A stretch of 64,000 nt of DNA from Xanthobacteraceae bacterium (GCA_024508855.1 JANINJ010000026.1:124001-188000), one strand, 5' to 3'; numbered from the stretch's first letter, positions 41,163 through 51,068 are shown. Numbers and translations: made by a program. Notes: generated from the sequence alone by a model not told the origin.

Positions 41163-42368
41163 TTAGCCGCCAGCCGACGATTGCGTCGTTTCTGGTGATT
41201 TCGCCGGGGCGGTCGGCGTTGCCGCGGTCGTCGCAGGCGCGGGCTTTGGCAGGGGCTTGTCCTGCTTCTTCGACCACGAGATGTAATAGGCGACCACCGT
41301 CATCATGGCGATGCCGGCGATGCTGACGACGATCTGCGCCAGCAGCGATCCGGAGCTCATCAGCAAGGTGAAGTGAGCCACGAACGACAGGAATACGCCG
41401 ACACAAAACACAGCCAGCGATTGCTGACCGCATTTGATGACCGGCTCGAAGATACGCCACTGCAGACCGACCCAATCCTTCGAAACGAAGCGCGTCACGA
41501 AGAACGCGATGATGACGAAGTGCAGCACCCGATAGGGAGCCAGATTGGTTTTGTCGTTAGGGTTGAAGGCATCGTACAGCCACTGCGGAAACAGGGCTCC
41601 GAATTCCGGAAATCGTCCGGCCATGGTCATGACGAGCGCAAATATCAAATACGCCAGCCCAAAATATAACAGGATCGGCGAGTTGATGATGGACCGGGAT
41701 TCCGTGGCGCCGCCGAGCGCAAACCAGGCGCCGAACATGAACAACAATTGCCAGGCGAACGGATTGAAATACCAGCCGCCCTCCGGATAGGCGTGCAAAT
41801 TCCAGCCGAACTGGCGGGCCAGGAAATACAGCACCAGCGATCCGAGCATGGTCATGTCCGGCCGGCGCAGCATCATCCACAGTACCGGCGGGAAGAATGC
41901 CATCAGCACGATGTAGAGCGGCAGTACATCCAGATTGAGCGGCTTGAACCGCAGCAACAGGCCTTGCGTCAGGGTCTGTATCGGATTGTCGACCAGTCCC
42001 GCGACGTTGAACTCGTTGATGATCTCTGCATCGTTGTAGCGCTGCGCGACGTAACCGATTGCGGCAACGTAAATCACGAAAAGAACAACGTGCGCGACAT
42101 AGAGTTGCCACACGCGCTTGAACAGCCGCGTCGCGCCGACGATAAAGCCGCGGTCCAGCATCATCTTGGCGTAGACGAAGGACGCGGTGTAGCCTGAGAT
42201 GAAAACGAACAGGTCGGCGGCATCGCTGAACCCGTAATTCCGGGTCGTGATCCAGTTCACCGCGTTGTCGGGGATGTGATCGAGGAAGATCGCCCAGTTC
42301 GCGATACCGCGGAACAGATCGAGCCGGAGGTCGCGGCCTTTGGGGGGAAGGGTTGCGTGGATGTCCAT
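41163..42368 (-). CDS. opgC: OpgC domain-containing membrane protein
   Basis: A 401-residue polytopic acyltransferase-3-like protein of the OpgC family, which succinylates osmoregulated periplasmic glucans. Conserved features are DLRLDLFRGIANWAIFLDHIP at the N-terminus and ITTRNYGFSDAADLFVFISGYTASFVYA. About ten hydrophobic helices follow, with a Pro/Ala/Thr-rich C-terminal tail. ATG 42368 (MDIHATLPP) fits the family; the 24-codon upstream extension is excluded. No opgG or opgH is in the window, so actual substrate is inferred. Confidence 0.88.
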   Translation of the reverse strand: MDIHATLPPKGRDLRLDLFRGIANWAIFLDHIPDNAVNWITTRNYGFSDAADLFVFISGYTASFVYAKMMLDRGFIVGATRLFKRVWQLYVAHVVLFVIYVAAIGYVAQRYNDAEIINEFNVAGLVDNPIQTLTQGLLLRFKPLNLDVLPLYIVLMAFFPPVLWMMLRRPDMTMLGSLVLYFLARQFGWNLHAYPEGGWYFNPFAWQLLFMFGAWFALGGATESRSIINSPILLYFGLAYLIFALVMTMAGRFPEFGALFPQWLYDAFNPNDKTNLAPYRVLHFVIIAFFVTRFVSKDWVGLQWRIFEPVIKCGQQSLAVFCVGVFLSFVAHFTLLMSSGSLLAQIVVSIAGIAMMTVVAYYISWSKKQDKPLPKPAPATTAATPTAPAKSPETTQSSAGG

Positions 42369-42595
42369 AATGGGCCGTTGGCGTGATTTAAATCGGGGTA
42401 ATTGGGACGAGAGCAGGTAGTGTCGTGCCGCGATTGTCACAAGGCTGAGGACAGATTATACCAAAATACCAGATCGGCAGCCGGTTACTTCTGCCGTCCG
42501 AATCCTCGAACGGCTAACCTATCGTGAGGTCGCCGTTTGCACAAATTGACGTATCTTTGAACGACAGCCCTCTGAACACAGGCCGCATTACCCAA

Positions 42596-42901
42596 ATGAC
42601 CGCACGCATTTTCAAGCCCGCCAAAACCGCGATGCAATCTGGGGTCGCCAAGACCAAGGAATGGCAGCTCACCTATGAACCGGAACAGCCGCGGATGGTC
42701 GAACCGCTAATGGGCTGGACGAGTTCGGGGGACATGAAGCAGCAACTGACGCTTCGTTTCGACACCAAGGAAGATGCCATCGCTTATTGCGAGCGGGAAG
42801 GCATCCCCTACGAGGTGTTGGAGCCGAAGGAGCCCATTCGTCGCCAGGTCGCCTATGCCGACAATTTTGCATTTCGTCGGATCGATCGCTGGACGCACTG
42901 A
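42596..42901 (+). CDS. NADH:ubiquinone oxidoreductase 18-kDa accessory subunit (NDUFS4-like)
   Basis: A 101-residue homologue of the NDUFS4/ETC complex I conserved region. It starts TARIFKPAKTAMQSG, then WQLTYEPEQP and LMGWTSSGDMKQQLTLRFDTKEDAIAYCEREG, and ends AYADNFAFRRIDRWTH, matching the domain from end to end. In alphaproteobacteria this accessory subunit associates with complex I although its gene lies outside the nuo operon, as here. ATG 42596 is preferred over an upstream frame start. Confidence 0.92.
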   Translation: MTARIFKPAKTAMQSGVAKTKEWQLTYEPEQPRMVEPLMGWTSSGDMKQQLTLRFDTKEDAIAYCEREGIPYEVLEPKEPIRRQVAYADNFAFRRIDRWTH

Positions 42902-43055
42902 ATACCGTTTCTGCGTGGCTCGTGCCGGACGCGTTGCCTGTCCGGGGCTCGGCGTGCGACCGGTCGCATTCCCCAAAGTTGATGTTGCGTCGCGCCCGGT
43001 CTCAATGACAACATAACCGCTCCTTCGACGCGACCGCGTAACCCATTGGTAGGCC

Positions 43056-44660
43056 ATGCCGCTTCATTCCAACATCGATCCCACCTCGCAGGAATTCCAG
43101 CAGAACTCTTCGGCGATGCGGGGGCTGGTCGAAGAACTGAAGAACAAGCTGAAGGGCGTTGCGGAAGGCGGCGGCAAGGCGTCTCGCGCCAAGCACATCG
43201 CGCGCGGCAAGATGCTTGCACGCGAACGCGTCGATCTTCTGATCGATCCGGGGACCGCGTTTCTCGAATTGTCGCCGCTGGCGGCGAACGGCCTTTATGG
43301 CGGTGACGTTCACTCGGCAAGCATCGTTACCGGCGTGGGGCGCGTCTCGGGGCGCGAATGTATGATCGTCGCCAACGATGCGACCATCAAGGGCGGCACC
43401 TATTACCCGATGACGGTGAAGAAGCATCTGCGCGCGCAGGACATCGCACGGCAGAACAACTTGCCCTGCATCTACATGGTGGATTCCGGCGGCGCGTTCT
43501 TGCCGCAGCAGGACGAGATCTTTCCGGACGAACGGCATTTCGGCCGCATCTTCTACAATCAGGCTAACCTCTCGGCGCTGGGTATTCCGCAGATCGCTAT
43601 CGTGATGGGTTCTTGCACGGCAGGCGGCGCCTACGTGCCGGCGATGTCGGACGAGAGCATCATCGTCCGCAATCAGGGCACCATCTTCCTCGGCGGTCCG
43701 CCGCTGGTGAAGGCCGCGACGGGCGAGGTGGTGACCGCGGAAGAACTCGGCGGCGCGGACGTGCATTCGCGCCAATCCGGCGTGACGGATCACTATGCGC
43801 AGAACGACGGCCACGCCATCGGCATCGCACGCCGCATCGTTAGCACCCTGAAGCCGCCGCAGCGGGCGGTGCTGAACTGGCGCGAACCGCGCGAGCCGCT
43901 CTATGCGCGCGATGAAATTTATGGCGTTGTGCCCGCCGACAATCGCAAACCGTTCGACGTCCATGACATCATCGCGCGGATCGTCGACGGTTCGGAATTC
44001 GACGAATTCAAGAAGCTGTATGGGCAGACACTTATTTGCGGCTTCGCGCACATCTGGGGATACCCGGTCGGCATCATCGCCAACAATGGCATCCTGTTCA
44101 GCGAGAGCTCGCTGAAGGGGGCGCACTTCATCGAACTGTGCTGCCAGCGGAATATTCCGCTGCTGTTCCTGCAGAACATCACCGGCTTCATGGTCGGCAA
44201 GAAATACGAGGCCGGCGGCATCGCGCGCGATGGCGCAAAACTCGTGACGGCGGTTGCGACCGCAGGCGTGCCGAAATTCACCGTGGTGATCGGCGGTTCC
44301 TATGGCGCGGGCAATTACGGCATGTGCGGCCGTGCCTACTCTCCACGATTTTTGTGGATGTGGCCGAACGCCCGCATCTCGGTGATGGGCGGCGAGCAGG
44401 CGGCCATGGTGCTGAGCCAGTTGCGCCGCGACAATATCGAAGCCAAGGGCGGCACCTGGTCGGTCGAAGAGGAAGAAGCGTTTCGCGCCCCGACGCGCGC
44501 GCAGTTCGAGCATCAGGGCAGCCCGTATTACGCCACGGCCCGGCTGTGGGATGACGGCGTCATCGATCCGGCGGATACGCGGCTGGTGCTAGGTCTGGGA
44601 TTGTCCGCGGCGGCCAATGCGCCGATCGAGCCGACCCGCTTCGGCATTTTCAGGATGTGA
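43056..44660 (+). CDS. mccB: 3-methylcrotonyl-CoA carboxylase, carboxyltransferase (beta) subunit
   Basis: Transfers CO2 from biotin to 3-methylcrotonyl-CoA in leucine breakdown. The 534 residues have the two crotonase-like carboxyltransferase halves; [24 protein letters not shown] opens the first, and [26 protein letters not shown] and [16 protein letters not shown] form the acyl-CoA site. [27 protein letters not shown] is the biotin-side signature distinguishing MCC from propionyl-CoA carboxylase. It overlaps mccA by one base (ATGTGATG region), and hmgL follows, confirming the pathway. Confidence 0.95.
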   Translation: MPLHSNIDPTSQEFQQNSSAMRGLVEELKNKLKGVAEGGGKASRAKHIARGKMLARERVDLLIDPGTAFLELSPLAANGLYGGDVHSASIVTGVGRVSGRECMIVANDATIKGGTYYPMTVKKHLRAQDIARQNNLPCIYMVDSGGAFLPQQDEIFPDERHFGRIFYNQANLSALGIPQIAIVMGSCTAGGAYVPAMSDESIIVRNQGTIFLGGPPLVKAATGEVVTAEELGGADVHSRQSGVTDHYAQNDGHAIGIARRIVSTLKPPQRAVLNWREPREPLYARDEIYGVVPADNRKPFDVHDIIARIVDGSEFDEFKKLYGQTLICGFAHIWGYPVGIIANNGILFSESSLKGAHFIELCCQRNIPLLFLQNITGFMVGKKYEAGGIARDGAKLVTAVATAGVPKFTVVIGGSYGAGNYGMCGRAYSPRFLWMWPNARISVMGGEQAAMVLSQLRRDNIEAKGGTWSVEEEEAFRAPTRAQFEHQGSPYYATARLWDDGVIDPADTRLVLGLGLSAAANAPIEPTRFGIFRM

Positions 44661-46669
44661 TGATGGCTGGCTCAGCAAACTATCGACGCTTCAACACTCT
44701 GTTGATCGCCAATCGCGGTGAGATCGCCTGCCGTGTCATTCGCACCGCGAGGGCGATGGGACTGCGGACCGTTGCGGTCTATTCCGAAGCCGATCGCGAC
44801 GCGGTGCATGTGGCTATGGCCGACGACGCCGTGCTGCTCGGTCCGGCGCGGGCGCGCGATAGCTATCTCAACATCGAGCGCGTGCTTGAGGCTGCGCGAT
44901 CGAGCGGTGCGGAAGCGATCCATCCCGGTTATGGCTTCCTGTCGGAGAATGCCGAGTTCGCGCAGGCTTGCGCCGATGCCGGACTGGTGTTTGTCGGTCC
45001 GACCGCAGCGATGATGACGGCGATGGGCTCGAAATCCGGGTCAAAGGCGCTGATGGAGAAGGCCGGGGTGCCACTGGTGCCAGGCTATCATGGCGAGGCG
45101 CAGGATGACGCCACCCTGGCCGCCGCGGCGAAGAAGATCGGCTTCCCGGTTCTGGTCAAGGCTTCGGCGGGCGGCGGCGGCCGTGGCATGCGGATCGTGC
45201 GTTCGGCCGACGAACTTGCTCCGGCCATCGTCAGCGCCAAACGCGAAGCCAAGGCGGCGTTCGGCGATGACCTGATGCTGATCGAGAAGTATGTCGACAA
45301 TCCGCGTCATATTGAGGTGCAGGTGATTGGCGACAGCCACGGCAACCTGCTGTCGCTATTCGAGCGCGAATGTACCTTGCAGCGGCGGCATCAGAAGGTG
45401 ATCGAGGAAGCGCCGTCGCCAACGCTCGACGCCAAGCAACGCGAGGCGGTGTGCGAAGCCGCGCGCAAGGCGGCGGGTGCCGTCGACTATGTTGGCGCGG
45501 GCACCATCGAATTCGTTTCCGATGGCAAGGACGTGTTCTTCATCGAGATGAACACGCGACTCCAGGTCGAGCATCCGGTGACCGAGTTGATCACCGGGAT
45601 CGACCTCGTGGAATGGCAGCTTCGCGTCGCGTTCGGTGAGAAACTGCCGCGGACGCAGGACCAGATCGAACTGAACGGCCACGCCATCGAGGCACGCGTT
45701 TACGCGGAAAATCCGAACAAGAACTTCATGCCGTCAGTCGGCCGCATCAGGACCTGGCGCACGCCGCCGGAAACTGACGGCCTTCGCATCGACACCGGCT
45801 ACCGGCAGGGCAGCGAGGTCTCGCCGCACTATGACGCGATGCTGGCCAAGGTGATAGCCTGGGCGCCGACACGGGATGCCGCGATCAGCCGGCTCAATCG
45901 CGGGCTCGAAGAGACCGATGTGCGCGGTGTTGTCACCAACATTCCGTTCCTTTCCGCGCTGGTGACGCATCAGGACGTTCGCAAGAATGCCATCGACACC
46001 GGATTCATCGAGCGGCACCTGCAGCAACTGACGCCCGCAACGCCGGCGCCGTCCGACCTCGAACTTGCGGCCGCGGTTGCTGCCATCCTCGATCATGAGG
46101 ATCAGTCGGCTCGGATAGACGCGCAGTCGCCGTGGCATGTGTCGGGCTGGATGCCGGTCGGGCACCGCAAGCGGACTTTTCTGTTTCGTCAGGGGACTGC
46201 GGCCGAACACAAGGTCGTGCGGCACTATGGCGAAGGCGTTTCGACGCTGACGATCGGCGATCGGGAGACGCCGTTCGCTTACAAGTCCAATGGTGCGGGC
46301 GCGCTGGACCTGACGCTCGGCAATACGCGCAGCCATTGCGTCGTCGTTATCGAGGGTCACGAAGTATATCTGCGCACCCGCAACGGCCGTTTCGATCTGC
46401 ATTGGGTCGATCCATTCGGCGGCGACGATGAGGAGCAAGTCGGTGAGGACAGGATCGTCGCGCCATTGCCGGGCACGGTCGTCGCGTTGCTGGCCGAGGA
46501 GGGGGCAACGCTCGAAAAGGGCGCCGCCATCCTCACGTTGGAGGTGATGAAGATGGAGCAGACGCTGCGTGCGCCGTTTGCCGGCGTCCTGAAGCGCGTG
46601 AAGTGCAAGGTCGGTGACATCGTTCAGGAAGGCGCCGAACTGGCGGAAATCGAGCCGGCAGAGGCGTGA
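44660..46669 (+). CDS. mccA: 3-methylcrotonyl-CoA carboxylase, biotin carboxylase (alpha) subunit
   Basis: A 669-residue biotin carboxylase with fused carrier. The ATP-grasp domain includes LLIANRGEIACRVIRTARAMG, ASAGGGGRGMRIV (glycine loop), ERECTLQRRHQK and EMNTRLQVEHPVTEL. The carrier domain at the end carries the biotinyl Lys in LEVMKMEQTL. ATGs at 44660 and 44663 and a GTG at 44657 are all possible; the 44660 ATG overlaps the mccB stop by one base. Together with mccB this makes an alpha6-beta6-type holoenzyme. Confidence 0.95.
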   Translation: MMAGSANYRRFNTLLIANRGEIACRVIRTARAMGLRTVAVYSEADRDAVHVAMADDAVLLGPARARDSYLNIERVLEAARSSGAEAIHPGYGFLSENAEFAQACADAGLVFVGPTAAMMTAMGSKSGSKALMEKAGVPLVPGYHGEAQDDATLAAAAKKIGFPVLVKASAGGGGRGMRIVRSADELAPAIVSAKREAKAAFGDDLMLIEKYVDNPRHIEVQVIGDSHGNLLSLFERECTLQRRHQKVIEEAPSPTLDAKQREAVCEAARKAAGAVDYVGAGTIEFVSDGKDVFFIEMNTRLQVEHPVTELITGIDLVEWQLRVAFGEKLPRTQDQIELNGHAIEARVYAENPNKNFMPSVGRIRTWRTPPETDGLRIDTGYRQGSEVSPHYDAMLAKVIAWAPTRDAAISRLNRGLEETDVRGVVTNIPFLSALVTHQDVRKNAIDTGFIERHLQQLTPATPAPSDLELAAAVAAILDHEDQSARIDAQSPWHVSGWMPVGHRKRTFLFRQGTAAEHKVVRHYGEGVSTLTIGDRETPFAYKSNGAGALDLTLGNTRSHCVVVIEGHEVYLRTRNGRFDLHWVDPFGGDDEEQVGEDRIVAPLPGTVVALLAEEGATLEKGAAILTLEVMKMEQTLRAPFAGVLKRVKCKVGDIVQEGAELAEIEPAEA

Positions 46670-46676
46670 GGTTTGT

Positions 46677-47588
46677 ATGAGCGATGACGTCCGCATCATC
46701 GAGATGGGTCCGCGCGACGGGCTGCAGAATGAAAAAACCACGATAAGCGTCGAGGCCCGTATTGCGTTCGTCGAGGCGCTGGTGGCGGCGGGTCTGCATA
46801 CCTGCGAGGTCGGCTCATTCGTGTCACCCAAGGCCATTCCGCAGATGATCAATTCGGATCAGGTCCTGCGGGCGGCCAATCGCTTGCCGGGCGAATTCCA
46901 CGTCCTGGTCCCCAATGAGAAGGGATACGACGCGGCGATCGCTGCCGGCGCGAAGGTGGTATCCGTCTTTGCATCGGCCTCGGAGGGATTTTCGCGGGCG
47001 AATATCAACTGTTCGGTTGACGAGTCGATCGAGCGGTTCAAGCCGGTCACTGCGCGCGCCAAGACGGACGGCATCAAGGTGCGCGGCTACGTGTCGTGCG
47101 TGCTCGGATGCCCGTTCGACGGCGAGGTGAAGCCTACCGCTGTCGCCAAAGTTGCCCGACAGCTTTCCGACCTCGGCTGCTACGAAATCTCGCTCGGCGA
47201 TACGATCGGCGTCGGCACGCCGGCCAAGGCTCGGCAATTGCTCCGTGTCGTCGGGCAAGAGGTGCCGGTATCCAACCTCGCGATGCACTTCCACGACACC
47301 TACGGGCAGGCACTGGCCAATCTGTATGCCGGGATGGAAGAGGGCGTGCGCGTGATCGATTCCGCTGCGGGCGGGCTCGGCGGCTGTCCCTATGCGCCGG
47401 GGGCCACCGGTAATGTCGCTACCGAGGATGTCGTCTACATGCTGGAAGGCATGGGGATCGCTACCGGCGTTGACATGCAGAAGCTGCTGGCGGCGACCAA
47501 TCAGGTCAGCAGCCTGATCGGGCGGCCGCCGGTCAGCCGCGTCGCGACCGCGCTCAACGCCAAGCGGGCCAAGTCAGCAAAGCACTGA
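46677..47588 (+). CDS. hydroxymethylglutaryl-CoA lyase
   Basis: Cleaves HMG-CoA to acetyl-CoA and acetoacetate, the last step of leucine catabolism (gene usually named hmgL, mvaB or liuE). The 303 residues form a TIM barrel with EMGPRDGLQNEK at strand 1, SVFASASEGFSRANINCS, the divalent metal HFHDTYGQALANL motif and the catalytic Cys in GGLGGCPYAPGATGN. ATG 46677 lies seven bases after the mccA stop. The enoyl-CoA hydratase (AuH) step is not encoded in the window. Confidence 0.95.
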   Translation: MSDDVRIIEMGPRDGLQNEKTTISVEARIAFVEALVAAGLHTCEVGSFVSPKAIPQMINSDQVLRAANRLPGEFHVLVPNEKGYDAAIAAGAKVVSVFASASEGFSRANINCSVDESIERFKPVTARAKTDGIKVRGYVSCVLGCPFDGEVKPTAVAKVARQLSDLGCYEISLGDTIGVGTPAKARQLLRVVGQEVPVSNLAMHFHDTYGQALANLYAGMEEGVRVIDSAAGGLGGCPYAPGATGNVATEDVVYMLEGMGIATGVDMQKLLAATNQVSSLIGRPPVSRVATALNAKRAKSAKH

Positions 47589-47589
47589 C

Positions 47590-48948
47590 CTAACGGCCCG
47601 GTTCGGCGCCCATCAGGATGTCCGGGATCGCCGTCGAAATCTGCGGCACGAAACACAGGATGACGACCGCCACCATCATCAGGAGAACGAAGGGCAGCGT
47701 TCCCCAGATCACTTCGTTCAATGGAATGTCCGGCGCGACGTTTCGGATGACGAAAATGTTCAGTCCGACCGGTGGATGTATCAGTCCCATCTCCATCACG
47801 ATCGTCATGACGACGCCGAACCAGATGATGTCGAAGCCGGCAGCCCGCAGTGGCGGTAGGATAATCGGTGCCGTCATCAGGATGATCGACACCGGCGGCA
47901 GGAAGAAGCCGAGGATGACCACCATCACCAGGATCGCCGCTAGTAATTCCCAGCGCGGCAACTGCATCGCCACGATCGATTCCGCGGCCGATTGCGAGAT
48001 GTGCAGATAGCTCATTACGTACGAATAGAGCAGCGACATGCCGATGATCATCATCAGCATGGTCGACTCGCGCACTGTCGCCTTCAGGATGGGCGCGAGG
48101 GCGCTTGGCCGCCAGACGCTGTAGATGGTGGCAATCAGGAACAGCGCCAGCAGACCACCGAGACCGGCAGTCTCCGACGGCGTGGCGTAGCCGCCATACA
48201 GCGCGACCATGACACCGGTGAGCAGCAGCACGAACGGCAGCACGCGCGGCAGGGCGCTGAAACGCTCTGCCATGGTGAAATCGTCGCGCTTGAGGATCGC
48301 GGAGGTCTCGCCCGTCGCCTCATAGGCGGCGCTCGCGGCGGCATATTCCTTGCGGAAGCGGAACACCGCATAGATGCCGAACAGGGTCACCAGCAGCAGG
48401 CCCGGACCGATGCCGGCGAGAAATAGTCGTCCGAGCGATTGCTCGGCAGCCACCGCGAACAGGATCATGGTGATCGACGGCGGCAACAGAATGCCGAGCG
48501 TGCCGCCGGCTGCGATGATGCCGGCCGCGAACCCGCCGGAATAGCCGCGCTTGCGCATTTCGGGAATGCCTGCAGAGCCGATGGCCGAGCAGGTTGCCGG
48601 CGACGATCCAGCCATCGCCGCAAACAGCGCGCAGGCAAAGACGTTGGCGATGCCAAGCCCGCCCGGCACGCGATGCAGCCAGGCATGCAACGCCGAATAC
48701 AGATCCTGACCGGCGCGGGATCGGCCGATGGCTGCACCTTTGAGGATGAAAAGCGGAATCGAGAGCAGCGTGATCGAGGCGATTTCCTCGTAGACGTTCT
48801 GCGTGACCGTATCGAGCGATGCGCCCGGCATATAGATCGCCATGAAGACCACGGCGACGGCGCCGAGCGCGAACGCGATCGGCATCCCGGAAAACATCGC
48901 GACCAGCGTCGCAATGCCGTAGCTGATCCCAATTCCAAAAACCGTCAT
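47590..48948 (-). CDS. TRAP transporter large permease (DctM)
   Basis: A 452-residue membrane protein with about twelve helices. GMPIAFALGAVAVVF, LLSIPLFILKGAAIGRS and SSPATCSAIGSAGIPEMRKRGYSGGFAAGIIAAGGTLGILLPPSI are the signature of DctM permeases, repeated in the second half by PVSIILMTAPIILPPLRAAGFDIIWFGVVM. Drives Na-coupled uptake with DctQ and DctP. ATG 48948 overlaps the DctQ stop by four bases. Its stop lies one base beyond the HMG-CoA lyase stop, with no visible terminator between the convergent operons. Confidence 0.95.
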   Translation of the reverse strand: MTVFGIGISYGIATLVAMFSGMPIAFALGAVAVVFMAIYMPGASLDTVTQNVYEEIASITLLSIPLFILKGAAIGRSRAGQDLYSALHAWLHRVPGGLGIANVFACALFAAMAGSSPATCSAIGSAGIPEMRKRGYSGGFAAGIIAAGGTLGILLPPSITMILFAVAAEQSLGRLFLAGIGPGLLLVTLFGIYAVFRFRKEYAAASAAYEATGETSAILKRDDFTMAERFSALPRVLPFVLLLTGVMVALYGGYATPSETAGLGGLLALFLIATIYSVWRPSALAPILKATVRESTMLMMIIGMSLLYSYVMSYLHISQSAAESIVAMQLPRWELLAAILVMVVILGFFLPPVSIILMTAPIILPPLRAAGFDIIWFGVVMTIVMEMGLIHPPVGLNIFVIRNVAPDIPLNEVIWGTLPFVLLMMVAVVILCFVPQISTAIPDILMGAEPGR

Positions 48949-49496
48949 GAATGCGTCCGCCGCATCAGGTGTCCCACGATTTGCATCACGATTTGCAGAC
49001 AGAGCAGCGTCATGCCCGCAGCCATCAGCGCGTAGGGAATCGCGAGCGGCGGCGACCACATCGAGTTGGAGACCTGTCCATCGACCCATGCTTCATGCGT
49101 GAGCGTCCACGACTTCCACGCGAAGAACGCGCAGAACAAGAGCGTCGCGACATCGACAAGGAGGACGCGCAGCCGGTTCATGGTGGGCGAGAGCAATCCG
49201 ACGAAGGCCTCGATGCCGATATGGCCGCGCTGGCTTTGCACGAAGGCCGACGTCATGAAGGTGACGCCGACCAGCAGGAATACCGACGCTTCATCCTGCC
49301 AATAGGTTGCGCTGTGGAAGAGGCTGCGGGTAATGACGCTGTAGCTCAGGATCGCGCAGGCGGCGACCAGCGCAATCGACGCGAGAACGACCATGAAGTC
49401 GTTGAGGATGCTGAGCCCACGATCAATCGCCGCGACAAACGGGTTGTTTGCCGCGGCGGATGGGAGGTCGCTTTGGTCCTGAGCAGGGCCGTGCAT
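48945..49496 (-). CDS. TRAP transporter small permease (DctQ)
   Basis: A 183-residue four-helix protein with the DctQ pattern: LNDFMVVLASIALVAACAILSYSVITRSLF, then ATYWQDEASVFLLVGVTFM (W-x-D-E motif) and RGHIGIEAFVGLLSP, and two further helices. The N-terminus is polar. Its ATG at 49496 overlaps the DctP stop (TAATG arrangement) and its stop overlaps the DctM start, so the three TRAP genes are tightly coupled. Confidence 0.92.
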   Translation of the reverse strand: MHGPAQDQSDLPSAAANNPFVAAIDRGLSILNDFMVVLASIALVAACAILSYSVITRSLFHSATYWQDEASVFLLVGVTFMTSAFVQSQRGHIGIEAFVGLLSPTMNRLRVLLVDVATLLFCAFFAWKSWTLTHEAWVDGQVSNSMWSPPLAIPYALMAAGMTLLCLQIVMQIVGHLMRRTHS

Positions 49497-50512
49497 TATG
49501 CGGGAACGTCGCTCGCGAGTTTCAACAGGTTTGCTGCGGTGGCGGACTTCTTGCTGTAGTCCACCCATGCGGTATCGCGGGCGATATCGCGCCATTTTCC
49601 GACGGTCGCGGCATCGAGCGAACTGACCTTGGCGCCGGCCTTCTCGTAGACCTTGGCGACTTCGATATCGTCGTCCTGCGCGCCCTTCTTGCCGAACGCT
49701 TCCATCTCGGTGCCGACGGCCAGGATGATATCCTGATGCTTCTGCGGCAGCTTGTCGAAGATGGCTTTCGACATCATCAGTGGCTCGCACATGAACCAGT
49801 AGGAGTGCCCGGCACCGGACGTCAGGCTCTTGGCAACTTCCTCGAGCCGGAACGAGATCAGGCTGGTGGAGGAGGTGATGCCGGCGTCGCAAGCGCCGGT
49901 CTGCATCGCGGCATAGATTTCGTTGGAAGGCACCGACAGCACCGCAGCGCCGGCCTTTTGCAGCACCATGTCCATCTCGCGGGAGCCGCCGCGCACCTTC
50001 AGACCCTTAGCGTCTTCGGGGGCCACGATGGCACGCGAGCGGCTGGCGACGCCGCCGGCCTGCCAGACCCAGGTCACGATGACGATGCCCTTGTCCGCTA
50101 GGAAGTCCGTCAGTGCCTTGCCGACCGGCTTGGTCTTCCAGGCCAGGCCCTGATCGTAGGTAGACACCAGCCCCGGCATCAGGCCGATGTTGGTTTCCGG
50201 CAACTCGCCGCCGGCATAGGGCATCGGGTAGAGGCTCATATCGAGCGCGCCCTTGCGCATGGCCGAGAACTGCGCATTCGTCTTCATCAGCGACGAGCCG
50301 GGATAGATTTCGGCGGTCAACTCACCACCGCTGCGTTTGGCGATCTCGGCAGCGAACACACGCGTCAGGCGGTCGCGGAAGTCACCCTTGTCGATCGTGC
50401 CGCCCGGAAACTGGTGAGAAATCTTCAGCGTCGTCGCGGCTTGCGCGGCTCCGAAACGGAGAATGGCGGGCGCGGCGAGAGCCGATGCGATGACATGGCG
50501 ACGTGTGATCAT
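49496..50512 (-). CDS. TRAP transporter substrate-binding protein (DctP)
   Basis: A 338-residue periplasmic binding protein. A Tat-like signal (MITRRHVIASALAAPAILRFGAAQAA) precedes TTLKISHQFPGGTIDKGDF. GGELTAEIYPGSSLMKTNAQFSAMRKGALDMSLYPMPY fits the family, and the carboxylate-binding Arg is in LKVRGGSREMDMVLQKAGA. Ligand: probably a carboxylate, unspecified. Its convergence with leucine genes hints at a branched-chain acid, but that is inference. Starts the TRAP operon; AGGGAGAG precedes the ATG. Confidence 0.94.
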   Translation of the reverse strand: MITRRHVIASALAAPAILRFGAAQAATTLKISHQFPGGTIDKGDFRDRLTRVFAAEIAKRSGGELTAEIYPGSSLMKTNAQFSAMRKGALDMSLYPMPYAGGELPETNIGLMPGLVSTYDQGLAWKTKPVGKALTDFLADKGIVIVTWVWQAGGVASRSRAIVAPEDAKGLKVRGGSREMDMVLQKAGAAVLSVPSNEIYAAMQTGACDAGITSSTSLISFRLEEVAKSLTSGAGHSYWFMCEPLMMSKAIFDKLPQKHQDIILAVGTEMEAFGKKGAQDDDIEVAKVYEKAGAKVSSLDAATVGKWRDIARDTAWVDYSKKSATAANLLKLASDVPA

Positions 50513-50754
50513 AAATCTCTCCCTGATGATTTTTCTTTGTGCCGGAGCGTCCCCGATCCGGAACTTCTATTTAGCCGCTTTAAGCGTGGGCTGTCTAACA
50601 TCTTAGTCGACTTATAGAAACGACCATGCCTCGTTGTTGCACCGCACGCAGATGAAGAAGGCTTACAGCTGCGGGCGTAACAAATCGCCTCCACGAACGT
50701 AGAGCGTCAATAGCGACATTCGTCGCAGCAATGTTTCAACAGGATGATACGCCC

Positions 50755-50982
50755 ATGACCTTCAGCGCCCGCCTTGCACTTGGATTGTCCGCCATCGCCG
50801 TTTCGCTCAGCCTGGCCTTGGCGCCGGCGGCGTTTGCTCAGGATAAAATGAGCAAGGACAACGCCATGAAGAAAGACACCATGTCGAAGGATCACATGTC
50901 GAAAGATTCGAAGGATTCAATGTCGAAGGACGGAATGAAGAAACATGACGGCATGATGAAGAAAGACGAGATGAAGAAGTAA
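50755..50982 (+). CDS. pentapeptide MXKDX-repeat exported protein
   Basis: A 75-residue secreted protein with a Sec signal (LALGLSAIAVSLSLALAPAAFAQ) followed by a mature region made almost only of M-S/K-K-D-x units (about ten copies of MSKD- or MKKD-type). Known as the MXKDX repeat family; function unknown, perhaps metal or polyanion binding. ATG 50755 is preferred over 50731. A 12-bp hairpin follows the stop by 13 bases. Confidence 0.85.
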   Translation: MTFSARLALGLSAIAVSLSLALAPAAFAQDKMSKDNAMKKDTMSKDHMSKDSKDSMSKDGMKKHDGMMKKDEMKK

Positions 50983-50995
50983 TCCGCCCGATGCT

Positions 50996-51024
50996 GACTT
51001 CGCTCCGGTCTGCGGAGCGAAGTC
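50996..51024. terminator. strong hairpin after the MXKDX gene
   Basis: GACTTCGCTCCG-GTCTG-CGGAGCGAAGTC is a perfect 12-bp stem-loop located between the MXKDX stop and the DUF6481 stop on the other strand, so it can end both convergent transcripts. No T-run follows. Confidence 0.65.
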
Positions 51025-51068
51025 ATTGCCGCGAATCCTACAACGTCGATGAGTGAACGGGGCGCGGC

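Noticed and set aside
43002-44513. 503-codon minus-strand ORF opposite mccB
   Set aside because: Shadow frame: the plus strand encodes a full carboxyltransferase with all signatures.
50855-50980. Repeated DNA in the MXKDX gene considered as a CRISPR-like or tandem DNA repeat
   Set aside because: Repeats are in-frame, degenerate five-codon units coding a known repeat protein; there are no spacers of uniform length.
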